Shown piece by piece: positions 23,601 through 34,499 of a stretch of DNA of 64,000 nt. Source of the stretch: Perilla frutescens (Eukaryota > Streptophyta > Magnoliopsida > Lamiales > Lamiaceae). Position numbers and translations under genes: made by a program. Location of the stretch: assembly GCA_026008535.1 (NCBI GenBank), contig BRKX01000003.1:67481001-67545000 (forward strand). The letters are read 5' to 3'. How positions within the stretch are numbered: the stretch's first letter is position 1; the number at the start of each line of letters is the position of its first letter. Below the pieces are notes generated by a model, which did no database searches, was not told the origin of the DNA, and was given only the letters and a program-made list of their open reading frames with translations.

Positions 23601-24225
23601 TGGTTGAGGGGCTTAAACCAACCCAAGTCAATTGAAAAAGATTTAGAGAGTATTCTACAATATAAAGAAGGTGTTTATTTTATTTACTTATATTTTATTA
23701 TTGTGACATCTATAGTAAATGTCATATTATATGTATATCTTTTTGTAGGTATCAAAGATATTAAAGCAAGTTTTTCTAATGAAACCGCAATGACAAAATG
23801 TTGATTTGAATGAATTGGTGACTTATGACTTGTAATATTTTTTTTGACTTGCAGGTTCTTTTCTTGAATAATGATTGTCGAACTTGCACACGATTACTTT
23901 TGATTTTTGGATTTTTTTATTTTTGGAATTGGAATGATTTATATATTTGTAATCGTTTTAGGTTTGTAATTTTTTTGTTCAAAATGGATGGTTTATCAAA
24001 TTGATCATATTGGAAATTAGAACAGTTGAACATGGAACAAAAATTGGAACAAACATGAAAATAATCTGTTGAACTGAATAGATCGACCGAGGAATTCGGT
24101 CGGCCTTGGTTCAGTCCTAATTTTATTTCGGTTTGGGCAGGGCAAAAAAAAACACATGAATTGGTCGGTTCGGTCTTTCTATTTCAGTTCGGTCTAAGAT
24201 CGGACCAACCATTTGCACACCCATA
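20367..24225 (+). mobile_element. hAT transposon with perfect 8-bp target duplication
   Basis: The left end reads TAGGATTGTGCAAAAATCGG. The right end, reverse-complemented, reads TATGGGTGTGCAAATGGTTGG, 11 of the first 14 bases matching. Flanking both ends is the identical 8-bp word TTTAAAAT (20359-20366 and 24226-24233), the target duplication length of hAT elements. Subterminal regions on both sides contain GGACCAACC and GACCGACC-type words. Inside lies a decayed hAT transposase (21619-23804). A (TA)n run lies near 20578-20606. Total length 3,859 bp. Confidence 0.88.
21619..23804 (+). pseudogene. hAT transposase (RICESLEEPER/Ac-like), disrupted
   Basis: ATG at 21619 starts MSQQNQEREDL. A BED-type zinc finger follows near 21774-21900 (VWDHF.K, then CKYNYC and LKRHMTNC). 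The central part at 22266-22805 contains AITIDNAKSND, the RCVAHVVNLIV segment and DVCTRWNSTYLML, all typical of plant hAT transposases. The C-terminal dimerisation region is near 23390-23560 (ILKWWKLN, then STVASESAFSAGSRVLDP). The tail reads LRGLNQPKSIEKDLESI with a probable intron before GIKDIKASFS. In-frame stops occur, e.g. the TAG in GTGAATAGG near 21675, one near 21995 and one at 22803, plus a frameshift near 22980. The enzyme is non-functional as read. Confidence 0.85.
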
Positions 24226-24233
24226 TTTAAAAT

Positions 24234-26861
24234 CATAAATTGACATCTATTATAGAAAATGAAGTTAAAAATAAAACAAATCTTTTAATCATACTTGACC
24301 ACCTGACCACTATCACCACATCTTGTCCACTCACACACCACCTGAGCTTTTGAAACAAAATATTGAAGTGAGTTCCTTAAACTCAGTGTGGGCATGTTTG
24401 TTATCCAAACTATAAATTTAGCAGAAAAATATGCGAAAAGATTTAATTTATGTAACCTTTACTTTTGAATCAACCATTAGGCCCAGTACTTTATAGTCTA
24501 AAGACTTTGTACTGAAACTTTACATAATTCATATACAAATATATATAGAGGATAATAATATATTATTTCAACGTAAAAACTCTACCTTGACCTGACTTAA
24601 GATTAATTGCTTGTCCCGACACGCCTTGCATATGAATTAATTATCTTTAACTAATAAAAAGGATAACATGTTGTGTGATATATTTAAAAGTGAAAAATGG
24701 TGCATGATTAATTAAATACACTACCATGTACGCGACTAACCATAACATGCTATTAATATAGCAATTAATGTATGACAATTGTTTTTACGATTAAAACCAT
24801 GCAATATTATAAAATAAAACATGTTGTTCTTTTAGGTATCATGCAAAGCCATTTGTTTATTACAAGTTAAATAATGTAAATATGTATCTATATATATAAT
24901 CATACATATGTACATATCTAGAGGGTTTGTTTGGGGAATTATAATACAACAATGTTTCCACCCTTAACAACGGCAAACCCCATTAATTAAAAACTTAAAG
25001 TAATTCATGGCCCCACATGTAAGAAAGTAAAGCACAAGTGACCAATACATATATTCATATGTACATTAACACACACACACACACACACATATATATACAC
25101 ACACATTACATGCCTATGGAATGTAATGTGTAAACCATTCAATAATTATGTAATCATAAAAAAATAATATATATGTGTGTGTGTGTGTTAATTGTATTAT
25201 AATCATATGTTAATTTATTTATGCAAATCATAAAAGAAAAAGAAGAAGAAATAATTTATTTATCTAAATAATAGAATAAGAAAATCAACAGACGAGGATA
25301 GTAAAAGAAAAAACAAGAAATGGAAGAGAAAAGACACAATAAAAGTGAAAAATGAGAGAAAACAAAAAAGGAGAGAGAAAGAAAAAGGAAATGGGAGGGA
25401 AGGAGAGGATCAGAAAGCAGCAGGTGTGGGGCCGTATCACCCACTTTTTTTCCATGTGAGTGGACTGCACGCTGGAGTTCTTTCTTCTACCGTGTATTAC
25501 CAGTTCTGAGAGTGTGCTATTTTATAATATTTTCAATTGCTACCATGTAGCAATAAAGCTACCCGATACAATTTACATGAATGTTACTTGATTTTTACGA
25601 TGCAAATGTTATATGGTAGTCGGGTAATATTTAGTGTCATTTATGAATGTTACTTGGGCATTGGAGATGCTCTAAGTGGAACAACCCAAATATGCATGTC
25701 ATCAAATCATTTTTCCTTGGTCCCACCACAAAACTAGTCAATTTTGTTATTTATTTTTGAAATTCCATTTATCTCTTCTCTCTTTTTTTTTTTTTTATAA
25801 CACAACAAATGAAATCAATATGGAACTTCATATATTTATATCTCCACTCTGCGGGAAAAAAGAAATAGAAGTAGCCAGGAAAAAAAATGGAGTTGTAGAG
25901 CTTCGAAAAAAAGAAGAAGAACTGACTCAAGCAAGAATCTCATATCTCTGAAAACTGGTTGCTTGAGGAGAGAAATTTTCTTCTCAAATATTTTTCTTTA
26001 TTTTGGTGTGAGAAAAATGGTGAATAATAATATCTATTTATACTACTAGAATTATGGTTTATAGGCCTCATCATGGGCGTGAATAAATCTCTAGAATGAT
26101 CCATTTTTATAAATTTAAAATTATGGATGAAAATAGTGAGATAAATCTTAGTAACAAATCTCAAGGTCAACCATTCCCTTTCTTTGGGCGAAGGACACAG
26201 AAATGGTACCTTAATCCTCTTGGGCTCTTGCTTTGGGCTAAAAAGAAAAATATACTAGGGACATACAATTAAATGTGAGATATTTCGGGATTTTAAAAAT
26301 AAATAAAATATCATTTTAATAATTCCATTAAAATGCTATACATGTAATGCATTTATAAGCATGTTTTACCTACATTAAATTTACACTACGTATGACTTAT
26401 AATAGGACTTAAATAATTAATAGCATGCTTTAAAATAATATTTTTAAAATGACATAATTAAATAAATAAAATAACAGGGCATTACAATAATTGATCCTCG
26501 ACGCCAAGAAACTGAAACCAATTAGGTTTGATCCAGCCCCTGAAGTGTTGCCATCATTTACCGAATGACTCAATATTGAGAGTGAAGAAAGCACCAAGAT
26601 CGATTCTAATAAGAAATGTGTTCTTGTTGATGAAGGTGCGCCTTGCAATCGAAAAGAAATGATCAAAACTCGATAGGTAGGTATTTTTGTACAAGTCATC
26701 ATATTCATCGGAAGTAATAGTTTTATTCCATGAACCATGATGATCACGAAAATAAAAGTAATCAAATTTGGAGGAAGTCTGGTTCACAATAATGGAAGAA
26801 GTCTGGTTCACAATTTAGTATTCTGATCAAACAACTCAAAATCGATTATGTTAATCCCATA
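24234..26861. other. intergenic, repeats and possible minus-strand coding remnant
   Basis: It contains (CA)n at about 25070-25088 and (GT)n at 25174-25189, in inverted relation around AT-rich DNA. A GGGCATTGGAGATGCTCTAA word at 25656-25675 is a common MITE terminus; no partner end was found. On the minus strand around 26430-26811 a frame reads HHGSWNKTITSDEYDDLYKN and onward; I do not recognise it, and it appears to continue beyond the Mutator-like insertion at 26871. No intact gene was seen. Confidence 0.35.
25225..25425. repeat. purine-rich tract
   Basis: About 190 bp of almost pure A/G on the plus strand (GAAAAAGAAG, GGAGAGAGAAAGAAAAAGG and similar) with few pyrimidines. It explains the overlapping L/F/S-rich minus-strand frames, which are not genes. 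Confidence 0.7.
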
Positions 26862-26870
26862 TTGTTTAAA

Positions 26871-27955
26871 GGGATAAGGTCCAAATTGGCCACTAAACTT
26901 ATTTGGGGGCTCAATTGGGTCACTACAACTTTTTTGGGCTCAATTGGGCCATCGCAGTGTTAAAATTGGCTCAATTGGGCCACCGCGTGACGGAGCCCGT
27001 TAGGGCTCCGTTAAGTGTTGCAAAAACGACGTCATTTTGATCTTTTTTACCCGACCCAATACCCCGACCCACTCTCAATCCAAAAACCCGACTTAAGCTT
27101 CAAAAATCAATTTCCTTTCCATTTTTCTTTTAATTTTCTGTTTTTTCCTTCAGTTTCCTTTCCATTTCAAAAATCAATTTCCTAATCAAGCTTCAAAAAA
27201 CGACGTCCATGGAGGAGAGATGAAAGAGAGAGCGATCGAAATCGGAATCCCTAGAAAAGAAGTCGTCGTCGAGGGTTCCAATGCGCGAGAGGTGGAGGAA
27301 GGGTCGAGTGGCGGTGGGAGGAGGCAGAGAAATTGAGGCAGGAGAGGTCCGCCGAAGGATTTGTGAGGTCGTGGTGTGACGGAGGTGGCGGATTGCGGTG
27401 GTGGTCCATGGCGGAGGGTTTGAATGATTTGGGGATTGGATTTGGGGGTTTGTGGAATTTTTGGATCTTGGAATTTTTGCAGATTGTTGTCCAGATTTGA
27501 AGGCAATTTTTGGCCAATTTCTTCTGAGATTTTTTTCTTGCTACTTTTGCAGATTTTTTTCTTGCTGTTTTTTACGCCCCATAACAAAAGATTTTTGGAA
27601 TCAGACCCAAAACATGGCTGGAGGCTGGATTACAAAGAACAGACCAAGAATAGAAAATAAAATAAAAGAAAAATTAAAGGAAAAAACAGAAAATTAAAAG
27701 AAAATGGAAAGAAAATTGATTTTTGAAGCTTGGGTCGGGTTTTTGGATTGAGAGTGGGTCGGGGTATTGGGTCGGGTAAAAAAAAAGATCAAAACGACGT
27801 CGTTTTTGCAACACTTAACGGCCCTAACGGGCTCCGTCACGCGGTGGCTCAATTGAGCCAATTTTAACACTGCGGTAGCCTAATTGAGCCCAAAAAATTT
27901 AGAATGACCCAATTGAGCCCCAAATAAGTTTAGTGGTCAATTTGAACCATATCCC
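26871..27955. mobile_element. Mutator-like element with perfect 9-bp target duplication
   Basis: The left end begins GGGATAAGGTCCAAATTGGC; the reverse complement of the right end begins GGGATATGGTTCAAATTGAC. The inverted repeats are about 290 bp each (26871-27160 and 27670-27955), carrying ACCACTAAACTTATTTGG, GTGACGGAGCCCGTTAGGG and CACTCTCAATCCAAAAACCC words. The 9-bp word TTGTTTAAA flanks both sides (26862-26870 and 27956-27964), the length expected for Mutator. Total 1,085 bp, no transposase. The core (27180-27660) is GC-richer with a 133-codon minus-strand frame rich in P/S/T. Captured host sequence is possible but unidentified. Confidence 0.88.
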
Positions 27956-27964
27956 TTGTTTAAA

Positions 27965-28841
27965 TCAACGATGAAGATATTATATGTATCATCATATTTC
28001 TCACGAGAGGAACAACAACATATAATTAATACACACCTCACGAGAATTAGAAAAAGAAATCATCACTAATGTTCCATTAATTGTAAAATATAAGTAATTA
28101 CACCGAATAATAATACTATTATTGACAATGAGAAGTATTAGTTTTTAAATATAATTAATTGCCTTCAAACTTATGAATTATAGGTATAATCACAAATTCA
28201 ACACAAACTTTAAGAATAAACAATTAAGATAACAATCTTAATTTGAACGTTATTCAAGTCTCTAAAAGACTTAAATTGTCAACAAAATGCAAAATAAATA
28301 GCTAGTCTCCTGTGAGATCTTTTTTTTTGTTTTTTTTTCTCAAAAATATATACCCCACAATGAAATTATTAAATCTTAAAATTAAATCGCGGTGGCTCGT
28401 GCTCCGCGTTCGTTAATTAATTTTTAAAATGAATATATAGCTTAAAATTGAACTAATGAATCCTAAACTTAAAGTGAGTTAATCAATTTTTTTTATTTGG
28501 CAGCCCGCGTAGTACACTCATTTGATCCTAGCGTGTGGACTCGTGTACTACGTTTGATAATTAATTTTTTCGAATTAAATATACACCCTAATTGAGATGA
28601 AATACAATGTATTTGAAAAAATAAAAATAAAATGAAAAAAAATAGTTGCTAGCATGTGGAGATGAAATAAAAGGTTTTTGAAAAAAAAAACTGAAAAATA
28701 AAAAAAAAATGAATAAAGAAAATATTGTTGGTATATGCTGTATGCACACGCATCTCTGGAGTTCTTTTAAATAAAAAAAAAAAATTGTGTTGGGCCGTCC
28801 GATGGACCTTGTCCATTAACCGATTGTACGCAAGTCGAGCT
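27965..28841. other. intergenic, no gene recognised
   Basis: AT-rich. A short GC-richer phrase GGTGGCTCGTGCTCCGCGTT near 28390 and a similar GTGTACTACGTTTGATAATTA near 28544 sit in otherwise plain DNA. Nothing else was seen. Confidence 0.4.
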
Positions 28842-28849
28842 ACTATTAC

Positions 28850-28902
<53 letters not shown>
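28842..28902. repeat. (ATT)n microsatellite
   Basis: About 20 ATT/TAT units in a row, interrupted once at the left (TACTATTACT). It yields poly-isoleucine reading frames on both strands, which are not genes. Confidence 0.95.
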
Positions 28903-28903
<1 letters not shown>

Positions 28904-28926
28904 GGCAAACACTTCCATGCACCTGT

Positions 28927-29400
28927 TGTAAATAGTGTTATTTAAGATGGGTCGGGTCAACTCGTCCTTTGACCCGGTAAACGCGGTCAAACCCGTCCTT
29001 TGACCAAGTTTTTTTTAGGGTATTTTTGGTGTTTTTTAGAGTTTTTTGGGGGGTTATTTTAGGGGTTTATTTTGTGTTTTTTAGGGTTTTTTGGGGGTGT
29101 TTTTAGGGATTTATTTTGTGTTTTTTAGGGTTTTGGGGGGGGGGGTTAGGGGTTTATTTTGTTTTTTTAGGGTTTTTTGGGGGTGTTTTTAGGGGTTTAT
29201 TTTGTGTTTTTTAGGATTTGGGGGGGGGGGGGGGTTAGGGGTTTATTTTGTGTTTTTTAGGATTTTTTGGAGGTGTTTTTAGGAATTTATTTTGTGTTTT
29301 TAAGGTAAAATCGGATTAAAAAAAGGAAAAAAAAGTTAAAAAAAATGTCAAAGCAAAAAAAAAAGGGGCACGTGGGAAATAACACTATTTGCGACAGCGC
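28927..29400. repeat. G-run / TTTTTAGGG array inside short inverted repeats
   Basis: About 60-bp units of the form TTTTAGGG(G)TTTATTTTGTGTT followed by TTTTAGGGTTTTTTGGGGG(T) recur five or so times at 29030-29300, with G runs of 4-13. GTAAATAGTGTTATTT at 28927 and AAATAACACTATTTGC at 29374-29392 are inverted copies that bound the array. GGGTCGGGTC and TCCTTTGACC repeats lie at the left. This may be a MITE with an expanded core. No target duplication was seen. Confidence 0.65.
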
Positions 29401-29928
29401 TGCGTGGAATACCAACTCTATTATTATTATTGGTGACTGACTGACAGTCGCAATATTTACAATTTTTTAAAATTCATTTGATAATTTGATCCGAATGTCG
29501 CGAAAACTTGAAAGGGATGGAGTTATCTCAAAATAAAATAATCGAATTAATCGTTCGACCGTTATAACTGTCAATTGATTGAAACTGTATCCGATCATTC
29601 TCTTTTCGTTTCTTCTCCCTCTCAAATCTCTCTCTCTCAGTTGAATCATTTTTCGAATTCATGGACAAATGTTTCCATGGTGGTGTTGAACTGACAGAAT
29701 TTCGAATGAATTCCATAAATCCCGTACACCCCCAAATTGAAAACCTAAACCCAAAACTTAGTCGAGTGTAGTTCGACAGGACTCTGCGTTTCTCTCTTTC
29801 CTATCAGAGTCAGTCGAGATCGAAACTGTGAGTTTGAATTCTCTCAATTCACTCATTTGTCTACACATTTTCATGACATTTGATTAATTTGAGGAATATT
29901 GGTTGTGTAGAGAGAAGGATATAGCAAG

Positions 29929-32900
29929 ATGATGGCGGAGGATTTAGGGGTGGAAGCGAAGGAGGCGTCCGTCAGAGAGGTGGCGAAGCTTCTGCCGCTG
30001 CCGGAGCTCTTACAGTCCATCACTGCGATTAAAGCTGATTACATTGCCCGCCAACAGGTTTTTTTCAGCTATTAGCTGATGGATTTTGCAGTTTTTTTAA
30101 TGCAATTGTATTCCTTCTTGCTGGCAATTTCGCGTGTTTTTAAAAATCGCTTACGTGATGGGTAATTTTGCTTTACGAATGCTGAATTCAAGGTCACTAG
30201 TGGAGCCAGTTCATTATAAAAGCTGTAGGGTTACCCTGCGCTGTAAAATTCCGGAAAGTAACACTGATATATTTGAAATTCTGTTCATTGTAGAATAAAT
30301 ATTGTATTTCTCAGCTGTTATTATGTCTTACTAAATCTCTCTCTTGGTGGCATTATTCCTGTAAGAATAATTTTTGACAGAAACCAACTTCTTGAAAGGT
30401 TTTATTGGTAGTTGCTTAGATTTCATAATTAGGAATTTTTGCTTCCCTCCGAGGGAGAAAAAAATAAGTAGCACATTTTTCGTAAGGATTAGAAATAAGA
30501 TCTCTGTGCCAGATGTGTAGTTTTGGCGCATACAAGTATATCTTTTAGGTTACAATAAGTGGAACCCATACTATGTTAGTCAACTTTTTATTTTTAAATT
30601 CTAGATTAAGAGATCAATGATATGTGAGAACATAAATTGAAGGTTATTAACATAATCCGTACTTTGTAGAGCTCATGTCTTTTGCCTATAGCTTTGTTGG
30701 ACATATAGAAGTATGATGTTTTGATAGTGTTGAATTTTTGCTGATATTACAATGAAAAGTATATATAATTGAATGTTTTCACTATGTTTGGTTTCAGGCA
30801 AATGATGCACAACTCAGTACAACGGTTGCTGAACAGGTGTAGATGAACTCCATACCTATAAACATTCTTACTTGCATGTTGAATCACTACGATGAAAATC
30901 TAACTTCTTGCATTTTAGCTTTCTGTATAATGACCTGTAAAGAATGATCGAGTGTGTCTTTGAAATACTAACTTTCCTTTGGTATTGCCTTTATTCAGGT
31001 TGAGCAGGCGCAAGCAGGTCTAAAATCACTGAACTGGTCCCAAAAGACAATAGATCAACTCAGAGAAAATTTTTCTAACATTGAAAAGTATGAAGATGAT
31101 TGAACATTTTATATAATTCTCTCTCATTCCTCACTAGTGAGTGCATTCAATGACTTGGATTATTAAATTTTAAGGCTGATGTGAAATCATCTTTATACCA
31201 GGTTATGCCAAGAATGTCAAACATTGATCGAAAATCATGACCAAATAAAGATCCTTAGTAATGTGAGGAACAACCTAAACACAACTTTGAAGGTGAGCGA
31301 TAAATTATGTGACTTTATGTGGTATTATCTTTATATATGTGAGCATTTGCACTTATATCTTCCCAATATTGGGATTGCACTACACCTGATGGTCTAAAGA
31401 ACTTCTTTCTTGGTACTTTCATATGCTTATATTTGTCTCTGTTTGAGTTTAAACTGTCTCTTAAGATGCTGCATTATTTCATTGTGCTTTTGCAGGATGT
31501 GGAGGGTATGATGTCAATATCTGTTGAGGCTGCTGCGGCACGCAGTTCTTTGAATGATAATAAAGAACTTATCAACACCTATGAGGTTGATATTTCTGTG
31601 TGGTTGGATAATTTGCTAATTAGTCAAATATCAAAAGCTAAGCTACTGTACTTGTGCACAACTATAGAGGTTAACTAAACTGGATGGGAAACGAAGGTTT
31701 GCATTAGCAGCTGTATCTTCTCATGAGGAAGAGGTTGGTCGACTCAGGTCAGATTGCATTACTTGAATTTATATTACAATTTTTTTGTGCAAAAAGTTAA
31801 TGCTCTGACTATCATAACTGAATATATTTCTATCAATATAATTATGATTAGTCAAGCATTAAAAGGACTAATTGGCGATCCGTGTATCTTTACGTCAGAA
31901 ATTAGCCTTGTAACCTTCATCTTAATAAGGATGTTATTATTTAGACTCAATAGAATGGTGTTGATACTGCATTAAATATTTTCGAATTTCTATCACAGCC
32001 CTTGAGTTGAGAGTACTGTCTTATCTTTTATGGAATGAAAAGACAAAACCTTAATAACAACGTAATTGTAAGACTCAAAAGATAGAACGAGTTCATCTAT
32101 CGCCTTATCCTGAAAAAAAGAATTTGAATATAACAGGAAAGTTCACTCACATGTGTTTTTTTATGCTTTAATGATTTTCTTTATACTTGTAAAATGTGTA
32201 CTTTTACTTCGGTATGATGGACTTGTTAAAAAATTCAACAGAGAATACTTTGAAGATATAGATCGCACATGGGAGACATTCGAGAAGACATTATGGGGCC
32301 ATATTTCGAACTTCATTAATCTAGCCAAAGAAAGGTATGCTGGCCTGTATTTTGCTGTAATTAGAACACCCTTTTCTTGATGTCTATAGGTCTGGGTGAG
32401 AAATTGCAGCAAACTTCCACAAAACCTGCTCTCACATGTTTTCAAAGAATTGCCTCAGGAGGACTTCAATTTGTACATGACACCCATTCAAGACATTAAA
32501 ACCAAAACTTTCTTGCTTCTCTAAGATTTAGGTTGCCATTTTACCAAAAAAGAAGAAGAAGGAGAAGCTTTATACTGAACAAATATCAAGCCTGTTCAAA
32601 AAAATCAACTAACCTGCACTGGGTGACTTCGGAGGAGTAATTTTATTGTTTCTTAACTTTGGCATTTGTTGCAAGATGTCAATAGAATTCTACTTGACTT
32701 ATAATATTATGAGAATAATAGACATCTTATAAGTTGTGACACTCCATGTACATGCCACTTGGTTTTCATTTGCTCCTTGTTGTATTTGTTTTCTTTTGTG
32801 AATATTCTAACTATCTTTCTAAGGATGACAAGAAATAGAAACGTGAGTTTAAACTTGGGGAAGAGGTATATGGAGTGGAGGGAACAGCATGCTGTATATA

Positions 32901-34463
32901 GAATAGCCTAGAAATTAATTCGTGATATCTTGGACGTATTATTTCAACTAATTTCCTGTATAGAGGTGCTAGGTAATTAAACAGGAAAACGAGTATCATG
33001 ATTTTCATGTTTCTTATTGGATTTCCACATACTTTGAAAATTGAAAGGAATTCTTCTTTTAATGTGCAGGTTTGAGATAGTGAATTTCTTATTTAACTCT
33101 CAGAAATTGAATTGAAAAACAGAACTCATCACTTATCGGTAAATGTTGTGAAATTATGTATGCTTATTTGATATAAAGAGGTGGAACTCTCCCCTTTACA
33201 CACACATTATGGATTATTCATCAAACATTCAATCTGACCAAAATGATTTAGAAAATTTAGGGTAGTAAGACATTTTTATTTGATTGATCATTTCATACTG
33301 TAAGACTTCAAAAAATGAGCCATTATAGTTCACATACCGTTTCACGTCTTTCGCTTGGGTTTAGCAATTTTCCTGTGCTTATCTTTATGCTGCTCATCAC
33401 TAGAGTTATTTTGATTTGCAGCCCAAAAACACTGGTTCGAGCATTGAGGTACGTCTGATCTAATGAAACAATTTCCACAAGAACTTTTCGGGGATCATCT
33501 ACGTATTAATGCATCTCTTTTCATAATGCTTAAAATGAAAAGGGTAGTGGAAACGCAAGAAATCTTGGATGAAGAACTAGCTACTGAAGCAGCTGAGGCT
33601 GAAGGAGATGGTGGAATGGAGTCTATAAGAAATACCATGTATTTAGCTTTTGGTCTTATAATTTATTTTTAACTCGAATATTGTGCATGTTAATGGTTAA
33701 AAACAACACAATTTATTAATCTTTTTTTCCTTTATTAATTAAAATCTGGAAACCTGCATTTTCTTTTATGTAGGAAATCAGCATCTTCAAAAAATCTTAC
33801 TCAGAAGGTTCAAGGTAAAGGCTACAAGGATAAATGTTATGAGGAAGTAAGGAAGTCTATTGAATCACGTTTTGACCGATTGCTCTCTGAGGTTCATTTT
33901 TTTCTTTGCTTCTACTAGTCTAGAATCTATGTATTATTTATCATGTACTGACAATAACATGACTTTCAGCTTTTATTTGAGGATGTCAAAGGAGCTATAG
34001 AGGAGGCTAAGACGGTACCTATTTACTTCTTTTTATTATTTGTCTTGATAGTTAATGGGACTCAATTGGGATATTGATACAAATAGTCATCTACCATTCG
34101 ACCTATGCACTGATGTTTTCTTTATTATGGCCATTAGCTTTTTTTTTTCCCTTTTTTATGGTCATTTAGCTTTCAGAGCACTTACAACTAAAGGTTTTGT
34201 TAATGTGTTTCTAGTTCATCCAATGAGTCTTTTATGTGTGTTGTACTATCTTCTTGGTCAATAGCAAGGAAAATGATCGAAATGGAAAGAAAAAATTAAA
34301 AATTAATTACCAAATAAAAAAGTTTATAGGTAGGAAAATCATTTTGTATGAATATCTTTTGACACTTAAACACTAGTTGATCATAATTTTGTCGCAAATG
34401 ACCAAGGTGCAAACTAAATTGAATGTAAACAACCAAAATGGAAAAGAAAAAATTAGTGACCCA

Positions 34464-34499
<36 letters not shown>

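Noticed and set aside
27186..27697. Protein-coding gene in the core of the Mutator-like element
   Set aside because: Frames on both strands overlap, compositionally biased (P/S/T or F/L), with no recognisable domain; kept only as possible captured sequence.
28649..28990. Long poly-isoleucine/asparagine reading frames on both strands
   Set aside because: Produced by the (ATT)n microsatellite; no conserved protein sequence around it.
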